From: JBEKTW01 sp963727845
GTDB taxonomy: Bacteria > Bacteroidota > Ignavibacteria > UBA10030 > SZUA-254
Length of the DNA stretch: 64,000 nucleotides
Direction of reading: 5' to 3'
Assembly: GCA_963727845.1 (NCBI GenBank)
Contig: CAVSHI010000002.1
Location: 62,001 to 126,000, forward strand
The translations under genes were made by a program, and so were the position numbers. Shown here one piece after another: positions 16,185 to 24,092 of this stretch (positions within the stretch are counted from its first letter, which is position 1; each line of letters begins with the position of its first letter). Below the pieces are notes generated by a model. The model searched no databases, was not told the origin of the DNA, and saw only the letters and a program-made list of their open reading frames with translations.

Positions 16185-18347
16185 ATGAAACGCCGACTCA
16201 TCATAGCTCTTCTCCTGTCGTTGTCTTCAGCGATCGTGATTATTGCCCTGTTCCAGGCAAAGGCCTTCGATAGTTTTGAACTGAAGACTCTCGACCTCCG
16301 TTTCCAATTGTTTGCGCAGCCGGAGCGGGCAAACAAGGATATTGTCATGGTGATGATCGACGAAAAGAGTCTTGAATATTTCAGCGATAACCATGTTCCC
16401 TGGCCGTGGCCCCGCGACTTCTACGCAAAACTTGTCCAGTACCTCCATCGCGGCGGCGCGAAAGCGGTCGTATTCGATATTCTGTTTGCCGATAACGATA
16501 TCGAGCGTTTGTCAACGACGGCTGACCAGACTGACGGAATTTTCGCCGCCGAGATGCAGAAAGCAGGAAATGTCATTCTTGGAGTTCACCTGAGGAATGA
16601 CCAGTTGCTACTCGGCGGCGCTTCCAAAAACTTTCTGGAAAGGCGGAACGATGTAATCGTCGAGCCCTCTTCAGCTAGGGATTCGCTCCCAAGTTTTCCG
16701 ACCGCCATTCTTCCGATTGGAAAGTTTCAGGAGGTTGCACACGGCCTTGGCGTTGTGGACTACCATGAGGACGCCGACGGCATCTGCAGACGTCTTTCCC
16801 CGTTGTCGCTCTACCAGGACGACGTTTTACCACAGCTTGGATTCTCAGCGTATCTTCTCGGCGCAAAGACGAACCGGGTTGAGGTACGCTCAAACAATTC
16901 ACTGCGTATCGGCGAGCTCGATGTCCCGCTGGATGACCTCGGCCGGTTCGTGATTTTCTGGTATGGAAAAGGGGGGACCAATGGCTGCTTTCAGTACCTC
17001 TCGATCGCAAATTTGATTTCATCGGCGATTGCCGAGGAAAACAACAAACAGCCCAATGTTCCGTCGTCCTACTTCAAGGATAAATACGTTTTCGTCGGCT
17101 CCAATGCCGCGGGTCTCTTTGACCTTAAGAATACCCCGTTTACCAGATACGACACTTACCCGGGGACGGAAATTCACGCGACCCTTTTGAGCAATCTGCT
17201 CCAGCGTGACTTCGTGATGCATTCATCGCAGAATACAACCATGATTGCTATCCTGATCTTCTGCCTGATGATCTCGTTCCTGTTTTTGCTCGTACCGAAG
17301 GTCAGGTATGTCATCTTCGTATCGATTCTTCTTTGCGGAGGATGGGTGTATGCTTCGGCGCATCTGTTTCAGCAAGACCGCCTCATACTGGATTTTGTTG
17401 CTCCAGAACTTTCGATTCTGTGTTCATTTCTGCTCGCCTCGGTCGTGAGTTATCAAACGGAAACAAGGGCGAGGAAGCAGCTCCGCTCGACCTTCGCCCG
17501 TTACCTCAGCCCGGTTGTTCTCGCCGAGGTGATCGAAAAGAGTGATTCAGTTGAACTCGGAGGCAAAGAACTCCGGGGCACCGTGCTGTTTTCGGATATC
17601 AAAGACTTTACTTCAATCAGCGAACGAATGCCTGCACCCGAACTCGTGAGAATGCTGAACGAATATTTTTCGATCTCGACAGATGTCATCCTTCGTTACA
17701 ATGGCCTGCTGGATAAGTACCTGGGTGACGCCATCATGGCTATTTTTGGCGCACCGCTGACGACCAGTGACCATGCGCTGAAAGCGTGCCTGGCAGCTGT
17801 AGAACTCCGACAGCTTGCCAGAGAACGGAAGGCCGGAGAGAGAAGTGAACGAAGGCTGGAATGTCGCATCGGTGTCAACAGCGGCACGATGGTCGTTGGA
17901 AATATTGGTTCGAATCGCCGGCTTGATTACACGGCAATCGGGGATCCCGTCAATCTGGCATCAAGGTTGGAAGGGGTAAACAAGATTTTCGGCACGGAGA
18001 TCGCCATCGGGATGACGACATTCGAGGATGTCAAAAATGATTTTGTTGTGCGCGAACTCGACATCTTGCGGGTCAAAGGGAAAAAAGACCCCGTTACTGT
18101 ATATGAGCTTGTCGGCAAGCAGGGTGAAGTCACGTTAGAGGAGATTGACCTCATCAACAAGTTTCAGGAAGGTCTGCTTCGATACCGGGAGCGGGCATTC
18201 GACAAGGCGATTGATTCCTTCCGACGAACGTTGTCATCCTTCCCGGATGACGGACCATCGCACGAATACCTCAGACGATGTCAGGAGTTCTTGCGGAATC
18301 CACCCGCAAAGGATTGGAGTGGTGTGTTTACAATAGATCATAAATAG
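16185..18347 (+). CDS. CHASE2-domain class III adenylate/guanylate cyclase
   Basis: About 720 residues. An N-terminal membrane helix (LIIALLLSLSSAIVIIAL) leads to a periplasmic CHASE2 sensor (about 25-330, including LDLRFQLFAQPERANKDIV and KAVVFDILFAD). Three membrane helices follow (about 348-420), then a class III cyclase domain (about 445-625). The metal aspartates lie in FSDIKDFTSISERM and YLGDAIMAIFGAP, and LDYTAIGDPVNLASRLEG carries the DYT pattern typical of ATP-using enzymes. A short TPR-like tail ends the protein. The start at 16185 fits the first membrane helix; the frame is open to 16074. It ends 11 bases before the M48 gene, so both probably share a transcript. Confidence 0.9.
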   Translation: MKRRLIIALLLSLSSAIVIIALFQAKAFDSFELKTLDLRFQLFAQPERANKDIVMVMIDEKSLEYFSDNHVPWPWPRDFYAKLVQYLHRGGAKAVVFDILFADNDIERLSTTADQTDGIFAAEMQKAGNVILGVHLRNDQLLLGGASKNFLERRNDVIVEPSSARDSLPSFPTAILPIGKFQEVAHGLGVVDYHEDADGICRRLSPLSLYQDDVLPQLGFSAYLLGAKTNRVEVRSNNSLRIGELDVPLDDLGRFVIFWYGKGGTNGCFQYLSIANLISSAIAEENNKQPNVPSSYFKDKYVFVGSNAAGLFDLKNTPFTRYDTYPGTEIHATLLSNLLQRDFVMHSSQNTTMIAILIFCLMISFLFLLVPKVRYVIFVSILLCGGWVYASAHLFQQDRLILDFVAPELSILCSFLLASVVSYQTETRARKQLRSTFARYLSPVVLAEVIEKSDSVELGGKELRGTVLFSDIKDFTSISERMPAPELVRMLNEYFSISTDVILRYNGLLDKYLGDAIMAIFGAPLTTSDHALKACLAAVELRQLARERKAGERSERRLECRIGVNSGTMVVGNIGSNRRLDYTAIGDPVNLASRLEGVNKIFGTEIAIGMTTFEDVKNDFVVRELDILRVKGKKDPVTVYELVGKQGEVTLEEIDLINKFQEGLLRYRERAFDKAIDSFRRTLSSFPDDGPSHEYLRRCQEFLRNPPAKDWSGVFTIDHK

Positions 18348-18358
18348 GAGTTCCACGA

Positions 18359-19615
18359 ATGAAAAAACTCTACGCGCTGTTGCTTTTGATAGTCTCCTCG
18401 CTCACACAGGTCGTGGTTGGCCAGACGGTGGAGTATACGAAACGTGCGAAGAACGAAGTACGCGATGGACCGGGAAATTATTACTCTCTTCTGTACGTAT
18501 TTCCGCCTCAGGTTCCGGTCGTGCCGTTGAAGAACAAGGACGGCTGGGTGAATATCCGGTTTGGCGGAGCCCAGGGAACGATCGAAAGCGAAATCGCGGG
18601 CTGGATGTCGAAGAATTGTCTCGTTGATACGAAGCCTTCGGGCACTTCCAGGGATTTGGATATCATCATCGGCTCTCCCAAAGCATCTCCGTCAAGCGTC
18701 GCCGCAGCAATCCGCGGCTTTGCTCTGAGGTATGGGAAGACTTCGGAATCCGTGGTTGATTCACTGTCGGAGATGTGCGGGAAGCTGTTTTCGCCGAAAG
18801 ACTATCTCCCGTTCAGAGATGGATCGCCCGGGCTCAAGAAAATGCCGAACGGGACGAAGAAATTTGAGCGGCAAGGGTCTTACCTCGGAGAATACGATGT
18901 TACACTGGATGAGCAGGGAATAGGATTGGGTGTCGCTTCGCGTGTTGCCGGCCAGGGACTTGTCGACAACAAACCCCTCCTCAGGTATCTCAACCTCCTG
19001 GGGGCATATTTGTCTGAAGCGACGGGCGCTTACGACGCTCCCTTCGCGATCTTTGTCGTTCGTGGAAGCCAGGTCAATGCAGTTGCGATTCCCGGAGGAT
19101 ACATTTTTATTACCGAGCCGATGTTGAACCTCTGTCAAAGTGAAGCGGAGCTTGCCGGAGTGCTCGCACATGAGATGTCGCACATCATTCTCAAACACGG
19201 TGTGAAGGAAATCGGTGCGCGCATCATGAACATCAAAATGGACGAGGCAATGAGGGAACTCGATGAAGAAACGGGTGAGCAGCCCGACACGTCCGAGCAG
19301 GACCTTGAGGATTTTGCCCTTGCCGCCTATGACAATGTGAACAAACCCCGGCTTCAGTCCTATGAAGAGGAGGCGGACAACGGAGCGGTTCTGATTCTTG
19401 CCCGGGCTGGGTACGATCCCTCCGCGGTTGCCCGCATGGTGCTGCGTATACGCGACGCAGTGAGGCAGAATGAGCAAATCCAGGAGGAGAATCCCTTCGC
19501 CCATCTGGATTTTCAGAACCGGTACGATAATGTGAAGAAGTTTATCGACGAACAGCTGTCTGGAATCAAAGGAGTAACGAATCGGGAGAGATTTGTAAGA
19601 AATGTGAAACAATAA
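18359..19615 (+). CDS. Secreted SH3-domain M48-family metalloprotease
   Basis: 418 residues. Signal peptide (LYALLLLIVSSLTQVVVGQ), then a bacterial SH3 domain (about 24-90, with NEVRDGPGNYYSLLYVFP). From about 200 comes an M48 peptidase domain with the zinc motif HEMSH at residue 271 and the third-ligand region SYEEEADNGAVLILARAGYD. M48 enzymes of this type (BepA/LoiP-like) act in periplasmic protein quality control. It follows the CHASE2 cyclase by 11 bases. SH3 modules recur in the proteins at 29027 and 33988, which suggests a shared cell-wall or envelope setting (inference). Confidence 0.88.
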   Translation: MKKLYALLLLIVSSLTQVVVGQTVEYTKRAKNEVRDGPGNYYSLLYVFPPQVPVVPLKNKDGWVNIRFGGAQGTIESEIAGWMSKNCLVDTKPSGTSRDLDIIIGSPKASPSSVAAAIRGFALRYGKTSESVVDSLSEMCGKLFSPKDYLPFRDGSPGLKKMPNGTKKFERQGSYLGEYDVTLDEQGIGLGVASRVAGQGLVDNKPLLRYLNLLGAYLSEATGAYDAPFAIFVVRGSQVNAVAIPGGYIFITEPMLNLCQSEAELAGVLAHEMSHIILKHGVKEIGARIMNIKMDEAMRELDEETGEQPDTSEQDLEDFALAAYDNVNKPRLQSYEEEADNGAVLILARAGYDPSAVARMVLRIRDAVRQNEQIQEENPFAHLDFQNRYDNVKKFIDEQLSGIKGVTNRERFVRNVKQ

Positions 19616-19990
19616 ACGGGACGCGGAGAGATCGCACTTGAACAACAGGATAAATAATTTCTTCATGCTGTCCATCGACAAAAAAAACCCATTCACTCCA
19701 ATAATTCCAATCATCCCAATAATTCCAAATTCATTTCCTGCGTGGGATGACAAATGTCGGTATATAATAGCAGTCGAATTATGTGCTCTTCAAGTGATTC
19801 ATCGCTAGCGAAACGAGGCGTTTTTTAGGCAAAAGTATAATTAGTAGTTGGGGTTACGCAAAAGTGGGTTGTGGAAAGAATCATCTGTCCGAAACTCACC
19901 CCCGCCCGACTCAATGACTTCAGTCGTTCTGGCGGGCTGTGGTGGTTGTCCAACACGTCCCGATGTCATGCAGACATTCTTCAGGCCTGC

Positions 19991-20009
19991 CCCGAACTTG
20001 TTTCGGGGT
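19991..20009. repeat. REP-like palindrome
   Basis: CCCCGAA-CTTGT-TTCGGGG is a perfect 7-bp hairpin in the 580-base gap between the M48 gene and the first LPP20 cassette. It looks like a dispersed intergenic palindrome, not a terminator, because no T run follows. The rest of 19616-20049 holds no convincing gene. Confidence 0.5.
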
Positions 20010-20049
20010 CAGAATGCTCCTCCGATAAATTTGAGAATAACAATGAAAT

Positions 20050-20078
20050 TTGACATTCACCCGGGGAATTCTTAACAT
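20050..20078 (+). promoter_or_regulatory. Predicted promoter of LPP20 cassette 1
   Basis: TTGACA (20050-20055), 17 bases, then TAACAT (20073-20078). Transcription would begin near 20086 and give a leader of about 110 bases. Confidence 0.55.
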
Positions 20079-20103
20079 AAAAACCGTGAAAGAGCAGTTT
20101 ATT

Positions 20104-20180
20104 ATACACACCAATCAACCAACTAACCAATCAACTATTTAACCAGTCAACTAATTAACCAACCAATCCATTAATCACTA
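20104..20180 (+). promoter_or_regulatory. G-depleted untranslated leader
   Basis: About 77 bases built of AACCAA/TCAACT-like units with a single G, leading straight to the ATATGGAGG ribosome site of the lipoprotein gene. Such a leader cannot fold and would keep the start site open. Shorter stretches of the same kind precede 4186 and 36706. Confidence 0.45.
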
Positions 20181-20196
20181 ACATATGGAGGGTTTT

Positions 20197-20781
20197 ATGC
20201 GTTACACCATTTCAATTCTTGTGATTTCGTTCGCCGCACTTCTTATTGCAGGCTGCGGCGGTTCAAAAGGTATGCAGGGTGCCTCTGAAGGAGACATTCC
20301 CGACTGGTATAATAACCATCCGCAAGACCCGAATTACTTTTATGCCGCGAGTACTGCGACATCTCAGGACCTGCAGCTTGCTGTTGACAAGGCTACGACG
20401 GCGGCTCGCACTGAAATCGGAAGGATGGTAGACACAAAAGTCAGCGGCTTGCAGAAAAAATTCGACGAAGAAACGGGCATTGGCAAGGATGCACAGCTCC
20501 TGCAGCAATTCACCGAAGCCAGCAAAACCGTTGTTTCGACAAGCCTGTCGGGAAGCCAGGTCGTAAAACAAAAGCAACTCAAGGATGGCGACATGTGGCG
20601 CGCCTATGTGCTTGTCCAGTATCCGGTTGGCGCTGCGAATGAGGCCCTTCAGCAGCAGATCAAAAGCAATGAGCAGATGTACACGCGCTTCCGCTCTTCC
20701 CAGACATTCAAAGAACTGGATGACGAAGTGCAGAAGTACAATGATTGGAAGAAGCAGCAACAGCCGCCGAGCCAGCAATAA
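20197..20781 (+). CDS. LPP20-family lipoprotein (cassette 1, gene 1)
   Basis: About 194 residues. Lipoprotein signal with lipobox LLIAGC, then CGGSKGMQGASEGDIPDWYN. The LPP20 domain follows (YFYAASTATSQDLQLAVDKA, then TTAARTEIGR). The C-terminus is a Gln/Pro-rich tail. LPP20 proteins, named after a Helicobacter outer-membrane lipoprotein, have no settled function. Start ATG 20197 is chosen for its GGAGGG site; an in-frame ATG lies at 20185. The next gene starts 2 bases after the stop. A diverged paralogue lies at 36706. Confidence 0.88.
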   Translation: MRYTISILVISFAALLIAGCGGSKGMQGASEGDIPDWYNNHPQDPNYFYAASTATSQDLQLAVDKATTAARTEIGRMVDTKVSGLQKKFDEETGIGKDAQLLQQFTEASKTVVSTSLSGSQVVKQKQLKDGDMWRAYVLVQYPVGAANEALQQQIKSNEQMYTRFRSSQTFKELDDEVQKYNDWKKQQQPPSQQ

Positions 20782-21127
20782 CGATGGTACAAAACTCGTC
20801 GTGGCTACGTCGATGCTCGGTCATGGCCGGGCTCGAAGCCATGATGGTGCTGGAATGCCTCGCCCAGGCATACCCGGTCTGGTTCTTACATCAGCCGGAA
20901 CTGACATGCGGACAATTCGTGGTTGGGTACGCGAATCCATCGTACTATCCTGATTCTGCGGTTGCGCAAGCTACCGGAAATGCTTATGTGACGTTTGCCC
21001 GTCAGCTGAAGACCAACGTGACTGGCGGGCAGGCGTTTTGGAGCACTGAAGTCGGGACGTACTGGATGGGCAGCAGTTTCCGCGATGAATTCGATACCTC
21101 CGCCATCGCGTCTGCCCGAAATGTACT
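20725..21127 (+). repeat. Identical tract shared with 37234-37636
   Basis: By eye, 403 bases are identical between the two cassettes, from the 3' end of gene 1 into the middle of gene 2. Differences begin at once on both sides: two within four bases on the left (20721, 20724) and at 21128 on the right, followed by many more. Confidence 0.85.
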
Positions 21128-21536
21128 GAAGCCGATAGGCAAATTCGTGGGAAAGGGCATCGTTGGAGTGCTGATGGGAGATTCGGGCTGTTCTCTTGAC
21201 CGGTCGATTCAAAGTCTGATCCCCGTCCCCGCAACGGCGCCTGCGTGGACGGAATCGATACCGCAAGGCAGGCAGTATTTTTATGCAGTTGGTGTCGCGC
21301 CGGCGTATTATTACGAGACGAGTTCATGGACTGAAGCTGAGAGAATTGCCTTCCGAAATCTGGCCCGGGCTGTGCACGTTGACACGAAATCATTGCAGAA
21401 AGTGAGCACAAAGGAAGGCGGACAGGAAATCCGCAACGAAGATATTTCCGTCACGCTGCATAATGTGCAGACCCTTGCGCGGTGGAGAGACCTGAAAAAA
21501 GAAATTTTCTATGTGCTGGTGAGAATGCCGAGGTAA
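20784..21536 (+). CDS. LPP20-like exported protein (cassette 1, gene 2)
   Basis: About 250 residues. An N-terminal hydrophobic stretch (SVMAGLEAMMVLECLAQA) may serve as an uncleaved or atypical signal. The C-terminal half has the LPP20-type pattern: FYAVGVAPAYYYETSSWTEA, then ERIAFRNLARAVHVDTKS, ending KKEIFYVLVRMP. The start at ATG 20784 lies 2 bases after the previous stop. It is nearly identical in its first half to the gene at 37293. Function unknown; presumably a periplasmic or outer-membrane partner of the flanking lipoproteins. Confidence 0.75.
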   Translation: MVQNSSWLRRCSVMAGLEAMMVLECLAQAYPVWFLHQPELTCGQFVVGYANPSYYPDSAVAQATGNAYVTFARQLKTNVTGGQAFWSTEVGTYWMGSSFRDEFDTSAIASARNVLKPIGKFVGKGIVGVLMGDSGCSLDRSIQSLIPVPATAPAWTESIPQGRQYFYAVGVAPAYYYETSSWTEAERIAFRNLARAVHVDTKSLQKVSTKEGGQEIRNEDISVTLHNVQTLARWRDLKKEIFYVLVRMPR

Positions 21537-21560
21537 AGAGCGATTCATGATCTTTGTGCT

Positions 21561-21590
21561 CTTTGCGGTTAAAAAGCTTTAAACGCAAAG
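21561..21590. repeat. Dispersed palindrome
   Basis: CTTTGCGGTTAAA (21561-21573) and TTTAAACGCAAAG (21578-21590) form a hairpin with one mismatched pair. Related fragments follow (GCAAAGTTCGCAAAG, then GCTTTGCGCATTCTGCGGTTAAG to about 21665). The 314-base gap 21537-21850 is non-coding and also holds REP-type GGTTGAGG and AAAGGTTGCGGATA. The equivalent gap of cassette 2 holds the transposase gene instead. Confidence 0.5.
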
Positions 21591-21850
21591 CGCGCTAAGA
21601 GAAGATCGCAAAGTTCGCAAAGGGTATGGTACGTAGCAAAACGCTTTGCGCATTCTGCGGTTAAGAGCTCTGATGCAAAGAACGCGATGGGGCACTATAG
21701 GTTCAACTTCGATGGTTGAGGACGTGAAAGTGGTTGCGAAACTGTAAAGGTTGCGGATACACACGCTGCACTTGCAGTGCCAGCGGTCGACAGCGAAGGA
21801 GCAGATTCTTTGTGTCTGAGAAAATGATTGTAGACAAATAATAAACAATT

Positions 21851-23386
21851 ATGAGACATCTCAAGAACCCGATACTTCTTGCCCTTTTTTCCTTTTGCAT
21901 TTTTGCGCCAGAGGCGCATCCGCCTCTGGCGGACAATTTTGCATTCTCTGATACCCCCGACTGGGTCAAGAATTTTGGCAAGCCGAGCAGGTATCCCGAT
22001 GCGCTCTACCTCGTCGGCTTCGGTATCTCATCGGAGAAAGATCCTGCGAAGGGCCGCGAGGATGCAATCAACAAGGCAATTGCCGACATTTCTCGCCGCA
22101 TCAAAGTGACGATCTCCAGCAAGACATCGACGTCGGTCGAGGAATCAAACCAGAAATTTGCAGAATACGTGAACAGCGTAACGCAGAGCAGTACGTCGCT
22201 CCATCTTGAGGGCGTCGAGACGGAAACCTACAACGATGATGATAAATTTTATGCCCTCGCCCACGTGGGTCGTGACGCTCTCGCCGAGATCTATCGTGGG
22301 AGGGTGCAAAAGCTGAAAGAAGAATTAAATGGTATTATCGCGGAGGCACAGATGTTAGAAACCAGAGGAGATAAAACGCAAGCCATCGAAAAGTATTCGG
22401 CGACGTTCCCCCTGCTTGGAGATCTCCAGGAAGCGATTTCCGTTCTGATTGTGGCCGAGGCGGGTTCATTTGAGGATATTGACACCGTCTCCATCTCTCC
22501 CGAAAAAGTCACGGGTGCCATCAGCAACATTATTAACAAACCCATAAACTCTACGGACAATGTTGCCTGGTTCATCGCTTACACGCTTGGCCAGGAGCAG
22601 AAGAAAGCAAACGCTGTGGTGAGTGTCGTCCCCCTCACGTACCAGGATACGAAGATGAGCAGCCGGTTTGGTCGGTACATGCAGCAGGTGCTCGAGCAGA
22701 AACTCACGAGCGTGGCAAAGTGGAACGTTGGCGCTGCGTCGAGCAAGGCACAGTGGATCGTCAGCGGGACGTACTGGTTGCATGGCGACGACGTGAAACT
22801 CCTGGTTCAGGCGCGCGATGTGCATTCTGGAACGATGATAGGAAATGCAGAAGTCAGCTTCCCGCGTTCAGTGATCGATTCATCTGTTTCATTGATGCCG
22901 CAGAACTTCAGCCAGGCATTGAGCGACCAGAAGGTGTTTAACAAGGATGAGGTGGTAAATGGCGGATTGCAGGTGGAAGTCTGGACGGACAAAGGAAACG
23001 ACGGCGTGATTTACCTCAAGGATGATACGATGCATGTTTATGTTCGCGTGAACCGGGAAAGCTACGTGAGATTGATCTATCACATGGCGGATGGTCGCCG
23101 GGAATTATTGAAAGATAGCTATTATATTCCCTCGAATTTGGTGAACCAGGTCGTTCCTATTCAGGAGAAATGGACTTGCAGCGAACCGTATGGTGCGGAG
23201 GTGTTGCAAGCGTTTGCCCGTACAGTGCCGTTTGAACCTGCCGAGACACAAGATGTTGATGGATTCATGATTCTGAAAGAGGACCTGGGAAAATTCATAG
23301 TGCAGACGCGCGGCATGAAGGCAGTGAAGGATGCCAGCGTTCAACAAGCAGAGGAACGGGTTGTAGTGACGACTATGGAGAAGTAA
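21851..23386 (+). CDS. LPP20 / FlgO-like / DUF4384 surface protein (cassette 1, gene 3)
   Basis: 511 residues with an N-terminal signal (NPILLALFSFCIFA). Three parts can be made out. An LPP20-type domain lies at about 35-150 (YLVGFGISSEKDPAKGREDA, then INKAIADISRRIKV). A FlgO/CsgG-like middle is at about 255-350 (MSSRFGRYMQQVLEQKLTSV, then WIVSGTYWLHGDDVKLLVQA). A DUF4384 domain is at about 375-470 (HVYVRVNRESYVRLIYHMAD, then EPYGAEVLQAFA). DUF4384 occurs beside kinases, caspase-like and vWA proteins in other bacteria, but its role is not known. A close paralogue sits at 38808. Compared with that copy the signal region has an extra APEAHPPLAD-type insertion. Confidence 0.85.
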   Translation: MRHLKNPILLALFSFCIFAPEAHPPLADNFAFSDTPDWVKNFGKPSRYPDALYLVGFGISSEKDPAKGREDAINKAIADISRRIKVTISSKTSTSVEESNQKFAEYVNSVTQSSTSLHLEGVETETYNDDDKFYALAHVGRDALAEIYRGRVQKLKEELNGIIAEAQMLETRGDKTQAIEKYSATFPLLGDLQEAISVLIVAEAGSFEDIDTVSISPEKVTGAISNIINKPINSTDNVAWFIAYTLGQEQKKANAVVSVVPLTYQDTKMSSRFGRYMQQVLEQKLTSVAKWNVGAASSKAQWIVSGTYWLHGDDVKLLVQARDVHSGTMIGNAEVSFPRSVIDSSVSLMPQNFSQALSDQKVFNKDEVVNGGLQVEVWTDKGNDGVIYLKDDTMHVYVRVNRESYVRLIYHMADGRRELLKDSYYIPSNLVNQVVPIQEKWTCSEPYGAEVLQAFARTVPFEPAETQDVDGFMILKEDLGKFIVQTRGMKAVKDASVQQAEERVVVTTMEK

Positions 23387-23399
23387 ATCGTATTAATTC

Positions 23400-23431
23400 T
23401 TGACTTTGATTGGTGGAATCACGTAATTTGA
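23400..23431 (+). promoter_or_regulatory. Predicted promoter and conserved leader (copy 2)
   Basis: TTGACT (23400-23405), an 18-base spacer and TAATTTGA (23424-23431), a good Bacteroidota -7 element. The following 70 bases (CTTTCGGGTACGAGGCTACC, then TCCATACTTTTGGAATCTT) parallel those after 15425. The next start codon is that of the redoxin fragment at 23506. Confidence 0.5.
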
Positions 23432-23505
23432 TGGATCACTTTCGGGTACGAGGCTACCGGCGGGGAGACCTGCCGTGTCGCTCCATACTTTTGGAATCTT
23501 GCAAA

Positions 23506-23757
23506 ATGAAACTTGCACTCTCAAAATGTTTTCCAGTTTTGTCACTCTCATTCATTCTCTCTCTCCTATTAACGCTTCTTTGTTCTCCGGGAACGGCTCA
23601 ACAGAAACAAAACAGCGCGCTCAGGATCGCTCCTAATTTTGTTGCACGAGATTTTGACGGTGTGCGCTTTGAGCTCAAAGAACACCTAGGCAAAGGACTT
23701 GCCGGTAAGAATGCCCAAGTAAGGGTCAATGTTCTTTGGGTGCGTAAAAGCTTCTAA
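23506..23757 (+). pseudogene. Truncated thioredoxin/redoxin-family secreted protein
   Basis: A signal peptide (LSLSFILSLLLTLLCSPGTA) and the first strand of an AhpC/TSA-TlpA-like fold (IAPNFVARDFDGVRFELKE) are present. The sequence then leaves the family right after HLGKG, before the WCxxC active site, and stops at 23757. With 83 residues and no redox motif it cannot be an active thioredoxin. The 150 bases after it hold no gene. Probably the remains of a deletion. Confidence 0.6.
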
Positions 23758-23908
23758 CCGCAGAGAGTGCCGGAACCACTCCACCACGATTTCATCCGAA
23801 AAACGCAGAAAATTAATGAAACTCGTGGTTCCTTTCGCATTGGGGGCAAGGGCCCCGTGCCTCACGGGAAAAAATATTCCAAATAGGATGAGTTCCCAAG
23901 GAGACCCC

Positions 23909-23939
23909 TTGACATTCTGTTTTCTTTTTGGTAAATTTG
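23909..23939 (+). promoter_or_regulatory. Predicted promoter of the envelope cluster
   Basis: TTGACA (23909-23914), 17 bases, TAAATTTG (23932-23939). This is the best match in the window to the Bacteroidota consensus. It would start the transcript of the cluster that runs from 24093 to 36249. Confidence 0.65.
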
Positions 23940-24092
23940 CGGCACTTGTTTCCTACTTACAGGCTGATTGAGGGATCCATTTTGCCGAAATTATACGGTG
24001 AAAGTTATCTTCACACGCAAGGAATAACCTTGCCGTCAATGACCTATCCGCGTCAAGACAAAGGACTGGAACGAACATTAAGAAGAAGAGGG

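Noticed and set aside
20745..20783. Upstream start for cassette gene 2 (and the same at 37254)
   Set aside because: It would overlap the previous gene; ATG 20784 or 37293 lies 2 bases after its stop and fits coupled translation.
23760..23905. Hairpin CCCGTG-CCT-CACGGG near 23865 as a terminator
   Set aside because: It is followed by A residues on the + strand and no leftward gene ends here, so neither direction fits a terminator.
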